NCBI GenBank assembly: GCA_965232575.1
Contig: CBDDPZ010000009.1
Span: 434,001 to 498,000 of the forward strand
Source of the DNA: Bin5 sp965232575
Lineage (GTDB): Bacteria; Chloroflexota; Anaerolineae; Caldilineales; Caldilineaceae
Length of the DNA: 64,000 nt
Direction: 5' to 3'
Shown here: piece after piece, positions 48,518 to 57,580 of the stretch
Layout of the letters: every line of letters starts with the position of its first letter
How positions within the stretch are numbered: the stretch's first letter is position 1
Notes under the pieces: generated by a model
Told to the model about the DNA's origin: nothing
The model's input: the letters and a program-made list of their open reading frames with translations, nothing else
The model's database searches: none
Program-made: the position numbers and the translations under genes

Positions 48518-50755
48518 ATGATCTTCAGTAATCTGACCCGACGGCCGGTCAGAAGCGGACTTACCCTCCTCGGAATAGCCATCGGCGTTGCCGCGGTCGT
48601 GGCGCTGGGCTCTATCGCCGAGGGAATCTCCTCGAACTTCGCCGTCGTTGTTGGGGGCAGCAGCAACGACCTGTTGATAACCCAGGCGGATGCAATCGAC
48701 CCCGCTTTCAGCAGCCTCGACGATGCCATCGGCGAGCGCCTGCAAGCCGTGCCCGGCGTGGAACGAGTGGAACCCGGCGTGTACTTGTGGGTCACCACCC
48801 CCGAACTGCCGTTCTTCCTCCTCTTTGGCTACGAGATCGGCAGCACTGCTATGGACCACTATCGCATCGTGGAGGGTAAACCGGTCAGCGGTCCTGGACA
48901 GATCGCGATCGGTCGCCGCGCCACCGAATCGATCGACATCGCCGTCGGCGGCAATTTGCGTATCCACGGGACCCCATACCGCGTCGTCGGAATCTACGAG
49001 ACCGGCCAGGGCATCGAAGAGTCCGGCGGCATCCTCACACTGGACGATGCCCAGAACGCGGCCCAGTTCGAGCGCAAGGTCAGTCTCTACGAGATCGGTC
49101 TGCGCCGCGGAGACGACGCCGATGCGACCATCAAGCGCATCGAATCACTGGATCTGGAACTGAAGATTAGCAAGACCAGTGAACGCGAAACCAACCAGCA
49201 ATATGAGCAGATGTTACAGGGCTTTGCCTGGGGCATCGCCGCCATAGCCATCTTCATCGGCGGTCTCGGCATGATGAACTCGATGGTCATGAGCGTTCTG
49301 GAACGCACGCGCGAGATCGGCACCTTGCGCGCTCTGGGATGGAGTCGCTGGCGCGTCCTCTGGATAATCCTCGGAGAATCGCTGACTCTGAGCGCGTTGG
49401 GAGGACTCATCGGCGTCCTCCTAGGGATCGGCTTGGCAGAGCTGGCGGGCACAGTCCCAGGCATGGGCGTAATGCTGGAAGGAGTCTATACACCTGCCAT
49501 CCTCATTCAGGGCCTGGTCACGGCGCTGGTTCTGGGCCTGGTTGGCGGCGTCTATCCGGCCTGGCGGGCTGCCGGTCTGCGGCCGGTCGAAGCTCTCTCA
49601 TACGAGGGCGGCGCCGGCTCCGACTTCAAAGCGGGGGCACTGAGCCGGCTTGGTAACCAGAGCTTTCGCAACCTGTGGCGGCGTCGCAACCGCACCCTCC
49701 TCGCCGCTGCAGGTATCGGTATCGGCGTCGGCACACTGGTAATGCTGGGCGGTCTCACCGCCGGCATAATCGGCCAGATGAATAACCTCGCCGGCAGCGG
49801 CAGCCCGGGCAACATCACCGTAATGCAACGGGACGTGCCGGACATGTCGCTCAGCAGTATCGACGAGTACGTCGTGCGCCAGATACAGGCCATGCCCCAG
49901 GTCGAATCGGTCAGTCCAATGGTTCTCGGCGTCGTCCTGACTCCGGAACTGCCGCTGTTCATTCTCCACGGGCTGGATCCCAACAGCGATGCCATGGACC
50001 ACTACAAGCTGGTTGCAGGCCGACGATTCCAACGCCCATCCGAAATCATAATCGGCAGCAACGCGGCTGAATCCTACAAACTGGGTCTGAACGACACCTT
50101 GACCCTGTACAACACGCGCTACAAAGTCGTCGGCATCTATGAGACCGGTGTAGCCTGGGAAGAAGGCGGAGGAATCCTGGCCTTGCGGGAGTCGCAGCGC
50201 ATTCTCAATCGCCCTCGCAACGTCAGTTTCCTCTTCGTAGACGTCAAAGATCCCTCCACGGCCGTGCCGGTCCAGGACGCCATCAATCTGAGATTTCCCA
50301 AAGTGAGGGCCAGCATAAGCAGTGAATTTGCCCAAAATACCGACGACATCGCCTCCATGCAAGGGATGGCCGCCGCCATCGGCCTGCTCGCTCTGATCGT
50401 GGGCGGGATCGTCGTTGCCAATACGATGATCATGTCGATCTATGAAAGGACACGCGAAATCGGCACCTTGCGGGCACTGGGCTGGCCCGGAAAGCGAATC
50501 CTGACACAGATCATGCAGGAAAGCCTGCTGCTTTGCCTGTTGTCGGCCCTGCTTGGCAGCATCGGCGCGGTCCTTCTACTCGGCGGACTTTCCAGGATTC
50601 CCATCGCCGGTGGCGCCATGTTGCGTCCCACTTGGGAGCCGGCCACCTTTGTGACTGCCGTGGGCCTTGCTCTTGTACTTGGCCTCTTAGGGGGCTACTT
50701 CCCGGCTTGGCGGGCAAGCAAACTGCAGCCGGTCGAAGCGTTGCGTTACGAGTGA
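48518..50755 (+). CDS. MacB/FtsX-type ABC exporter permease, internally duplicated
   Basis: A 745-residue membrane protein made of two homologous halves of about 370 residues. Each half has an N-terminal span (SGLTLLGIAIGVAAVVALGS; LLAAAGIGIGVGTLVMLGG), a MacB-like periplasmic domain and a three-span FtsX domain with the ERTREIGTLRALGW signature. The last segments AGLRPVEALSYE and SKLQPVEALRYE are also duplicated. MacB has one such unit fused to an ATPase; here the ATPase is separate (52302-53216). The adaptor follows at 50818. The three probably form an efflux or lipoprotein/peptide export complex. Confidence 0.9.
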   Translation: MIFSNLTRRPVRSGLTLLGIAIGVAAVVALGSIAEGISSNFAVVVGGSSNDLLITQADAIDPAFSSLDDAIGERLQAVPGVERVEPGVYLWVTTPELPFFLLFGYEIGSTAMDHYRIVEGKPVSGPGQIAIGRRATESIDIAVGGNLRIHGTPYRVVGIYETGQGIEESGGILTLDDAQNAAQFERKVSLYEIGLRRGDDADATIKRIESLDLELKISKTSERETNQQYEQMLQGFAWGIAAIAIFIGGLGMMNSMVMSVLERTREIGTLRALGWSRWRVLWIILGESLTLSALGGLIGVLLGIGLAELAGTVPGMGVMLEGVYTPAILIQGLVTALVLGLVGGVYPAWRAAGLRPVEALSYEGGAGSDFKAGALSRLGNQSFRNLWRRRNRTLLAAAGIGIGVGTLVMLGGLTAGIIGQMNNLAGSGSPGNITVMQRDVPDMSLSSIDEYVVRQIQAMPQVESVSPMVLGVVLTPELPLFILHGLDPNSDAMDHYKLVAGRRFQRPSEIIIGSNAAESYKLGLNDTLTLYNTRYKVVGIYETGVAWEEGGGILALRESQRILNRPRNVSFLFVDVKDPSTAVPVQDAINLRFPKVRASISSEFAQNTDDIASMQGMAAAIGLLALIVGGIVVANTMIMSIYERTREIGTLRALGWPGKRILTQIMQESLLLCLLSALLGSIGAVLLLGGLSRIPIAGGAMLRPTWEPATFVTAVGLALVLGLLGGYFPAWRASKLQPVEALRYE

Positions 50756-50817
50756 TTCAAATGCATCGGTCAGTTTCGATAACGCGGCCGGTGCCTGGTT
50801 AGACCGTAAGGACAACG

Positions 50818-52167
50818 ATGAAACGAGTTTGGGTTCTCCTCGCATTGGTCGTAATTCTGGCAGCCGGCGGCTGGGCCTATGTGACCTACGTCGACCCCTC
50901 GCTTCTCCCCCAGACAACCGAGTCTGCCAATGAAGAAGCAGAAGGCGCTTCCCCGGAGGAAGTTGACGCCGGACTGGACTCCGTCATCTGGGCCTCGGGC
51001 AAGCTGCTTCCCACCGTATGGGCTAATCTCGCGCCCTTGCAAGGGGGAATAGTCCAGACCCTTCTGGTCGAAGAGGGCGATTGGGTCGAAACCGGAGAAA
51101 TACTCGTGCAGCTCGAAAACCCGGCGGCGAAGAGCCAGGTCGATATCTCGGCAGCAACCGTAGCCGAAGCCGAGGCCGCCCATGCGAAACTGCTCTCAGG
51201 CGCAAGTGACGCCGAAATCGCAGCCGCCGAAGCCAACGTGGCCACAGCGGAAGCGCAGGTTTCGCTCGCTGCCGGCAGGCTGCTGGAAGCGCAAAAGACT
51301 GTCGAGTTCTACGAGGTGGAAGTTCAGATCGCCCGTGAGCAATTTGACCTGCTGGCCGCCGGCCCTACAGAGGCGGAACGGGCTGCCGCCGCCGCCCGCG
51401 TCGAAGTCGCACAGGCTGTCCTCGACCGCGCCCAGGCCGCCTACAACGCGGTTCGAGGTGATCCCACGATCGGCAGTACCCTTCTTGAAGCGTTGCAGTT
51501 GGAGCAATCGACCAAGTCCCTGAAGGCAGCCCAGGCCGAGTACGCCGTCGCTACCCAGGGGGCCGCGGCGCAGCAACTGGCCGTCGCTCGGTCGCGCATT
51601 CAAGAGGCTATCTCCCGTGTATCCGTGGCCGAAAGCCAGATACCCGCCGCCGAGGCCGGCGTGCAGTCTGCCCAAGCCGCTCTTGCAAGCGCGCAGGCCA
51701 ACCTGCGCAAAATCAGAGAGGGCGCCTCGCCCGAAGATATCGCCGTATCACTGGCCCACATCGGCACAGCTAAGGCGCAGCTTGCCAGCGCACAGGCCCA
51801 CGTCGGCCAGTCCCAGATTGTAGCGCCGTTCTCCGGCCAGGTTGGTGCGCTCCTCGTTCGCGGCGGCGAGCTTGTAACGGCAGGGCAGGCGCTCGTCCTT
51901 CTGGGCGATACCGGCAGCATGCACGTTGAAACAACCGACTTGCGCGAAACCGACGTAGTCCACCTCCAGAGCGGCCAGAAAGTCGAGGTCACTTTCGACT
52001 CACTGCCTGACCGGATCTTCGACGGCATAATCACCCACATCGCACCGGTGAGCACCAGCGACAGAGGCAGCACCAACTTCACGGTTCACGTCGATGTCCC
52101 GCGGTTGGACGAAAACCTGCGCTGGGGTATGACCGCCTTCGTGAATATCTTAGTCTCACCGCAGTAG
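50818..52167 (+). CDS. HlyD/MacA-family membrane fusion (adaptor) protein
   Basis: A 449-residue protein with an N-terminal signal anchor (VWVLLALVVILAAGGWAYV), a split lipoyl domain (GGIVQTLLVEEGDWVETGEILVQL and QIVAPFSGQVGALLVRGGELVTAG) and a long Ala-rich alpha-helical hairpin between them. A beta-barrel domain ends the protein. AAGGA precedes the ATG. It sits between the permease and ATPase genes and likely links them to an outer partner or extends into the cell wall; no TolC-like gene is nearby. Confidence 0.9.
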   Translation: MKRVWVLLALVVILAAGGWAYVTYVDPSLLPQTTESANEEAEGASPEEVDAGLDSVIWASGKLLPTVWANLAPLQGGIVQTLLVEEGDWVETGEILVQLENPAAKSQVDISAATVAEAEAAHAKLLSGASDAEIAAAEANVATAEAQVSLAAGRLLEAQKTVEFYEVEVQIAREQFDLLAAGPTEAERAAAAARVEVAQAVLDRAQAAYNAVRGDPTIGSTLLEALQLEQSTKSLKAAQAEYAVATQGAAAQQLAVARSRIQEAISRVSVAESQIPAAEAGVQSAQAALASAQANLRKIREGASPEDIAVSLAHIGTAKAQLASAQAHVGQSQIVAPFSGQVGALLVRGGELVTAGQALVLLGDTGSMHVETTDLRETDVVHLQSGQKVEVTFDSLPDRIFDGIITHIAPVSTSDRGSTNFTVHVDVPRLDENLRWGMTAFVNILVSPQ

Positions 52168-52301
52168 GATTCCCATGGCGGGGCTGGAAAGCACTCGGTT
52201 CCATCGTTCAGCATGATTGAGAAGGGGATCGAGTCAACGAATCATCGGGAAACCTGCGTCGGGCGAGGCCAACAGCCTTTTGCGGAAGTCGACCAAGAAT
52301 C

Positions 52302-53216
52302 TTGAAAGCAGACGCCCAGTCAGCGGCAACTGAACAATCGAATTCGGACGACCCCATCGTCCGAGTTGAAAACCTGACTAAGATCTACGCCAGCGGCGAA
52401 ACTGCCGTGCGCGCTCTCGATAGACTCTCAGTTGAGGTGGAGGCAGGTGAATTCGTAGCCGTCATGGGGCCTAGCGGCTGCGGCAAGAGCACATTGTTGA
52501 ACATGCTCGGCGCGCTTGACCAACCAACCGAAGGAACTGTCTGGGTAGCAGGCGAGGATCTGTCGAAACTGAAAGACGTGGACCGTTTTCGCGCCAGGAC
52601 GGTCGGTTTCGTATTTCAACTGCACAATCTGCTGCCGACCATGACAGCGCAGGAAAACGTCGAAGTACCCTTGCAAGGCCAGGTCAGCAACCGTAAAGAG
52701 CGCAAGGAGCGGGCCGCTCACCTGCTGGACCTGGTCGGCCTCGGAGACCGCCGCGACCATCTGCCCGGTCAGCTCTCAGGCGGACAGCGGCAACGCGTGG
52801 CGATAGCGCGGTCGCTCGCAAACAACCCGGCGCTGATTCTGGCCGATGAACCTAGCGGCGCGCTTGACAGCCAGAGCAGCGAGGAGATTCTGGCCCTGCT
52901 CGCCGAGCTGAACAGCAGCCAGGGAACCTCTATCGTGGTCGTCACCCACGACCGCCGCGTCGCCCAGGCAACGCAACGCATCCTCCGCATGCAGGACGGC
53001 CGGATCGTCTCCGATCACCGCATTACCGACCCACTCGAAGAAGACCTGCGCATGTTCGCTCAGAGCCAGTTCGGACAGACTCTGCTGGAAAACAGCCGTA
53101 CGCTGCACAAATTCATCGAAGAACAGGACATGGCCGCACTGCGCCATCTGTTGCAGGCATACGACGACGGGGTAGAAGGGGAAGAAGATTTCAACGCTCC
53201 GTCTACAGAAGCGTAG
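52302..53216 (+). CDS. ABC transporter ATP-binding protein, MacB/LolD type
   Basis: A 304-residue ATPase. Walker A GPSGCGKST, signature LSGGQRQRVAIARS and Walker B LILADEPSGALDSQ are all present, and the D-loop and H-loop (VVTHD) follow. LolD-type proteins end near residue 230; this one has about 70 further polar residues of unknown role. The start is a TTG at 52302 without a strong ribosome site. It powers the permease and adaptor encoded upstream. Confidence 0.92.
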   Translation: MKADAQSAATEQSNSDDPIVRVENLTKIYASGETAVRALDRLSVEVEAGEFVAVMGPSGCGKSTLLNMLGALDQPTEGTVWVAGEDLSKLKDVDRFRARTVGFVFQLHNLLPTMTAQENVEVPLQGQVSNRKERKERAAHLLDLVGLGDRRDHLPGQLSGGQRQRVAIARSLANNPALILADEPSGALDSQSSEEILALLAELNSSQGTSIVVVTHDRRVAQATQRILRMQDGRIVSDHRITDPLEEDLRMFAQSQFGQTLLENSRTLHKFIEEQDMAALRHLLQAYDDGVEGEEDFNAPSTEA

Positions 53217-53233
53217 ACGAATTCAACCGTCGT

Positions 53234-54217
53234 TCAACTTCTTGACTCCAAGACGGTGCGCAACTGTTGCGGCGAAATGTTCCCCCCGCTGAGGATAAGC
53301 GCCACCTTTTTGCCGGCAAGATCGTCCTTCAGCCGCAGCAGCGCAGCCAGCGGCGAAGCGCCCGCAGGCTCGGCAAGTGTTTTCGCCGTCTCCAGGTACA
53401 TGCGCACCGCCGCTAACAGCTCCGCCTCCGAAACCATAATGAAGTCATCCAGCAGGTCCCACAGGATCGACTGCGGCAGCATGTAAGGCGCCCCCGTTGC
53501 CAGCCCCTCAGCAGCAGTCTCATTCGGCGCCTCCCGCCAAGCCCGGTCCCGCCAGGCCAGGAAAGCCGCAGGGGAAGCCTCTGCACACACTGCTACAGTA
53601 TGTATATTGGGATTGACCCCCTTCGCGACAAGCGAAGCGCCCGACGCGCCGCTCCCGCCGCCGACTGGTACGATGAGGGCCTCGATATCCGGCTTCTCCT
53701 GTAGAATCTCAAGCGTATGCGTCGCCACGCCCGCAATCAAGGCCGGTTCATCTCCCGAGGAGATAAACTGCATACCCTCTTCTGCTGCAATCCGTTCGCC
53801 ATGCTTCTTCGCCTGCTCGAAGTCGTCTCCATTCAATCGCACGTCGGCGCCGTTTGCCCGCATAGCCTCCAGCTTAACCGGATTGGCGTTCTCGGGAACG
53901 GAAATCACTGCCCTTGCGCCGAACAGACGCGCCGCGTAGGCCACCGACTGGCCGTGATTGCCGGTGGATGCCGTCACAACGCCTTTTTTGCGCTGTTCGA
54001 TAGGCAGCCCCGCCATGAAGTTTATGCCCCCGCGTAGCTTAAACGCGCCGATTGGCAGGTAGTTTTCGTGCTTTACCCAGACCTCGGCCCCCGTAGCCGC
54101 GTCCAGGACAGGGTAGTTGTGCAGGGGCGTGGGAGCCAGATAGCGGCGCAACACCTTTTGCGCTGCCAGTACGTCGGCAAAACTGGGCGGCGGGGGCAAA
54201 GTGGACAGTTCGGTCAT
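53234..54217 (-). CDS. PLP-dependent threonine/serine dehydratase-like protein (fold type II)
   Basis: A 327-residue enzyme with Lys60 in GAFKLRGG as the PLP base, a SASTGNHGQS-like substrate loop (TASTGNHGQSVAYAA) and the glycine-rich phosphate loop VGGGSGASG. It lacks the C-terminal ACT domain of biosynthetic threonine deaminases, so a catabolic dehydratase or serine racemase-like role is more likely. GAGAGA precedes ATG 54217; the frame is open to 54316 but without support. It converges with the exporter ATPase gene, 17 bases away. Confidence 0.88.
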   Translation of the reverse strand: MTELSTLPPPPSFADVLAAQKVLRRYLAPTPLHNYPVLDAATGAEVWVKHENYLPIGAFKLRGGINFMAGLPIEQRKKGVVTASTGNHGQSVAYAARLFGARAVISVPENANPVKLEAMRANGADVRLNGDDFEQAKKHGERIAAEEGMQFISSGDEPALIAGVATHTLEILQEKPDIEALIVPVGGGSGASGASLVAKGVNPNIHTVAVCAEASPAAFLAWRDRAWREAPNETAAEGLATGAPYMLPQSILWDLLDDFIMVSEAELLAAVRMYLETAKTLAEPAGASPLAALLRLKDDLAGKKVALILSGGNISPQQLRTVLESRS

Positions 54218-54321
54218 TGCTCTCTCGTTCTTTCCTGACTTTGGGAAGTGTGTCTGCGTAAATGCTCTCTCACAATATACGTTACCCGAAGGACCCCGCA
54301 AAAGGGCCGTCGGCATTACTC

Positions 54322-55869
54322 TCAGTCGCCCCCCGGAAACGGCATCTGCCGCACATCGGGAGGCACAATCGGCTCAAATCCCATCCGTTCCAATACATCC
54401 GCCTCAAGATCGATGCCCGGCGCAACTTCACGCAGGCACATACCATCCGGCGTCAGTTCAAATACTGCCCGCTCTGTAATGCACAGTGCCTGCTGCCCGC
54501 TTTCCACCGCGTGAAGACCGCTGAAAGTAATCTGGTCGACTTCGTCCACCAGTTTGCGGATCTGGCCGTAGCGCTTAATGGCTATGCTGTTCTCATCGAC
54601 CTCATAGTCGACACCCTTCGCCTCAAGCGTGCCGCAAAAAACGACTTTGCGCGCGTTTTGCGCAATATCCATGAATCCGCCCGGCCCTACCGTAGTGCCT
54701 CCCAACCGCGAGACATTCACATTCCCGACCCTGTCCATCTCGCCAAAGCCAAGGAAGGCTATATCCAACCCTCCCCCACTGTACAGATCGAACTGGGAAG
54801 GCGAATCAATCATGCAGCTGGCATTGCGCGCGAAGCCGAATAACACGCCATCGAGAAGCTCGCCGCCGTACGTGCCATGCTCAATCGTCTGGTAATAACG
54901 GTCTGTCTCCCCGCGCGCTGCCACCAGCTTCGCTACACCGTCTGGTATCCCGAATCCAAAGTTAATCACGGCGTTGTCATATAGCTCGCGGGCGGCCCTA
55001 TAGGCGATCACTGCCCGTGGCCCCGAAATATCACTTTCTTGCGCCCCATCATCTTGCGCTTCTTCTGACGGCGCATCCTCTTGCCCCTGGCCGGAAATCG
55101 CAGGATCATAGAAGAAAGTGTGGCACTGTTGCTGGTCAGGCACCACGACCACGGCGTCCACCAGCGCCCCTGGAATTCGCACCTGGCGCGCCGGAAACCG
55201 GCCCCTGTCCACCAAACCCCGCACCTGCACAATAACCGTCCCACCGCTGTTGTGAGCGGCAAGGGCCAGCGCAAACGCCTCCAAATTGGCCGGCTCCTCC
55301 TCCATGCTGATGTTGCCATCAGGGTCCGCGTAGCTGCCCCGCAGCACCGCCACATCAACCGGGAATGGCTTGTATCGCAACAGGGTCCGCCCTTCGATCT
55401 CAATCAACTCCACCAGAGTGTCCCGCGCCGACTTGTTCATGCGGCCGCCATCCTGCCGCGGGTCCACAAACGTCCCCAGGCCAACATGCGTGATCAGCCC
55501 CGGTCTCCCCGCTCCGATCTCCCGCAACAGCTGCGATGTCACGCCCGAAGGCAGGACATAGGCCTCTATCTTCTCTTCACGCGCCAGGGCCTGCATACGC
55601 GGCGACCAGATCCAATGCCCCCCGATTACCTTTCTCACCAGCCCCTCATAGGCCAGCCGGTTGAGGCCGCGACGAGCGCGGTCGCCCAGCCCAAGCGCGT
55701 GTATGACCCGCAAACCAACCGGCTTTCCCGTCGACAGAAAACGCGCTTCAATTGCCTCAAGCAGCGCTTCCGGCTCCACGAGACCGCCTCCACCCCCCAA
55801 TATGCCCACGGCTGCCCCATCGGGCACCTTCTCAGCGGCCTCCCGAATGTCAACTACCTTGTTTCTCAT
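54322..55869 (-). CDS. Acyl-CoA:acetate/3-ketoacid CoA-transferase, fused subunits
   Basis: A 515-residue enzyme that moves CoA between acids. The alpha-like half starts with VPDGAAVGILGGGGGLVEPEALL. The beta-like half holds the catalytic Glu330 in QTIEHGTYGG and the GLGG-type ending. A run of acidic residues (about 262-281, QGQEDAPSEEAQDDGAQESD) marks the link between halves. The arrangement resembles propionate CoA-transferase. The gene precedes, on the minus strand, the end of a short two-gene unit with the ketopantoate-reductase-like gene 6 bases upstream. Substrate unknown. Confidence 0.9.
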   Translation of the reverse strand: MRNKVVDIREAAEKVPDGAAVGILGGGGGLVEPEALLEAIEARFLSTGKPVGLRVIHALGLGDRARRGLNRLAYEGLVRKVIGGHWIWSPRMQALAREEKIEAYVLPSGVTSQLLREIGAGRPGLITHVGLGTFVDPRQDGGRMNKSARDTLVELIEIEGRTLLRYKPFPVDVAVLRGSYADPDGNISMEEEPANLEAFALALAAHNSGGTVIVQVRGLVDRGRFPARQVRIPGALVDAVVVVPDQQQCHTFFYDPAISGQGQEDAPSEEAQDDGAQESDISGPRAVIAYRAARELYDNAVINFGFGIPDGVAKLVAARGETDRYYQTIEHGTYGGELLDGVLFGFARNASCMIDSPSQFDLYSGGGLDIAFLGFGEMDRVGNVNVSRLGGTTVGPGGFMDIAQNARKVVFCGTLEAKGVDYEVDENSIAIKRYGQIRKLVDEVDQITFSGLHAVESGQQALCITERAVFELTPDGMCLREVAPGIDLEADVLERMGFEPIVPPDVRQMPFPGGD

Positions 55870-55875
55870 ACGAGG

Positions 55876-56817
55876 CTATCTCGAGTAATGGCTTTCAAGC
55901 GCCTTCACCGCCGCAACCAGTGTCTTGTTAACGGGGGTGGAAATACCATGTTTACGCCCTAGCTTCACCACCGCGCCGTTTATGACATCAATCTCGCACG
56001 GGCGCCGGTTGAGAATATCCACACAAAGGCTGGACTTGTTGTCGCCCGTTCCCGTCGGGCCCGCGATCTGATCGATCACCTCTCGCGTCTCAGCCGCATT
56101 CAGGTCCACACCTTCGGCACGCGCCACCTCCACCGCTTCGTCCAGTGCCTCAAATGCCGTCTCTCTCAACGCCGGCACGGCAAACACCTGTTTGATTGTC
56201 ATGTTGCCAATGGCAGATGTCGGGCTGATTGCGATATTGGCCAGCAGCTTCTTCCAGATCGCCTGCCGAATATCCGGGACCGCCGAAGTCTGCAGGCCCG
56301 CCCTGTCAAACGCCGACGCAATGCGCCGCGATCTCTCGCTGACGCCCCCGCCCATCTCTCCGATATGTGTGGGAAGATCGCCGAAGTTTCTCACCGCGCC
56401 AGGCCCTTCGACCGCCGCGCCCTGCGCCGTCACGCCGCCCATCACACGCTCCATACCCGTAACTTCGCCGATGTTCTCCTCATTGCCCAGGCCGTTCTGA
56501 AAGCTGATAGCGACGCTGTCCTCGCGCAGCAAATGAAGTACCCGCCGGACCGCCTCCTTGGTGTACGGCGCCTTACACTGAACAAAGAGAACGTCGACCG
56601 CTTCCAGATCGCTCGGATCGGTCGTCGCGCGCACGGGGATACTTCGATCGCCCCCGTATCCAAGCATCCGCAGCCCGTCCCCGTTTATCCTGTCGACATG
56701 CGCCTGCCACACGTCAATCAGGGTCACATCCAGGCCCCCCTCAGCCAGCAGCCCTCCGAACAGACACCCCATTGCGCCCGCGCCAACCACCGCGACCGTC
56801 GGTTTCCACTCCCCCAT
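55876..56817 (-). CDS. Ketopantoate reductase family protein (PanE/ApbA type)
   Basis: A 313-residue NADPH-dependent reductase. GAGAMGCLFGGLLAEGG (12-28) is the nucleotide-binding motif. The catalytic Lys lies in AIWKKLLANIAISPTSAI, and the C-terminal domain ends KVNKTLVAAVKALE-like. AAAGGAG lies 6 bases before ATG 56817, although the frame is open to 56949. It is followed 6 bases later by the CoA-transferase gene, suggesting joint metabolism of a branched oxo-acid; a pantothenate role is not certain because no panB is nearby. Confidence 0.88.
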   Translation of the reverse strand: MGEWKPTVAVVGAGAMGCLFGGLLAEGGLDVTLIDVWQAHVDRINGDGLRMLGYGGDRSIPVRATTDPSDLEAVDVLFVQCKAPYTKEAVRRVLHLLREDSVAISFQNGLGNEENIGEVTGMERVMGGVTAQGAAVEGPGAVRNFGDLPTHIGEMGGGVSERSRRIASAFDRAGLQTSAVPDIRQAIWKKLLANIAISPTSAIGNMTIKQVFAVPALRETAFEALDEAVEVARAEGVDLNAAETREVIDQIAGPTGTGDNKSSLCVDILNRRPCEIDVINGAVVKLGRKHGISTPVNKTLVAAVKALESHYSR

Positions 56818-56858
56818 GCATGGCTCCTTTTCGCCCTCAGTATAAAACGTATAAAGCG

Positions 56859-56886
56859 TTGACGAACTGTATATGATCAGTATAGC
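56859..56886 (+). promoter_or_regulatory. Candidate promoter for the sixA-like gene
   Basis: TTGACG (56859-56864), a 16-base spacer and TATAGC (56881-56886) on the plus strand. The gene start is 57020. Its -10 overlaps the -10 of an opposite-strand candidate. Confidence 0.35.
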
Positions 56887-56906
56887 TTTTGACGACAGGT
56901 GGGCAA
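56879..56906 (-). promoter_or_regulatory. Candidate promoter for the ketopantoate-reductase-like gene
   Basis: On the minus strand: TTGCCC (56901-56906), a 16-base spacer and TATACT (56879-56884). The predicted start near 56872 gives a leader of about 55 bases before ATG 56817. Confidence 0.45.
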
Positions 56907-57019
56907 ACTCTAATGCTTGCGGTCCCTTGACTTCCCCGAACGCTTCCAACTAAAATGAACTTGCGCTGGCAAGGGCGCCTGTATATGCCATTGCCTTTGA
57001 CATTGGGGATGTCGAAGCT

Positions 57020-57544
57020 ATGCACACTCGTTACCTGACCGTTCTGCGTCACGCCAAGGCCAAACAGTCAAGTATTTCTGGCGGGGACATAGACCGCCCG
57101 TTGGCAAAGAGCGGATTCAAGCAGCTGCAGCGTGTCTGCCCGTTACTGGCGAAAGTTAAAGAAAAGCCGGACTGGATCGTTTCCTCGCCTGCCCTGCGTA
57201 CGCGCCAGACCTCCGAAAGAGTCGCCGAACTGATAGGCTATACGCGCAATTTCGGCTGGAACGACCGCATTTACGCCGCCGCTCCCTATACCCTCTTGAA
57301 CATCTTGCAGGAGACCCACGACAGCGCCTACCACGTACTCTTGATAGGCCACAACCCCGGCGTTGCTCATCTGGTTTCAGGCCTGTGCGCCGGCACGGAC
57401 GGCCGCATGAACCTGCGCTTCCCGACCGCAGGGCTTGCCCACTTCGAGGTCGATATCGCCCGCTGGCGGCAGCTTCATTGGGGCAGTTGCGAACTGCGTT
57501 TCCTCGTCGCGCCCCGCTTCCTCAAGAGACAGAAGGGCGCCTGA
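57020..57544 (+). CDS. Phosphohistidine phosphatase SixA-like protein
   Basis: A 174-residue histidine-phosphatase-fold protein. RHAKA at residues 10-14 carries the catalytic His, with VSSPALRTRQT and LLIGHNPGVAHL completing the site. SixA removes phosphate from phosphohistidine in signalling or sugar-phosphotransferase systems. The ribosome site is weak. The gene stands alone between two minus-strand genes. Confidence 0.88.
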   Translation: MHTRYLTVLRHAKAKQSSISGGDIDRPLAKSGFKQLQRVCPLLAKVKEKPDWIVSSPALRTRQTSERVAELIGYTRNFGWNDRIYAAAPYTLLNILQETHDSAYHVLLIGHNPGVAHLVSGLCAGTDGRMNLRFPTAGLAHFEVDIARWRQLHWGSCELRFLVAPRFLKRQKGA

Positions 57545-57580
57545 TCTGCCCACAACACTTCACCTTCCGCTCTTGGCTGC

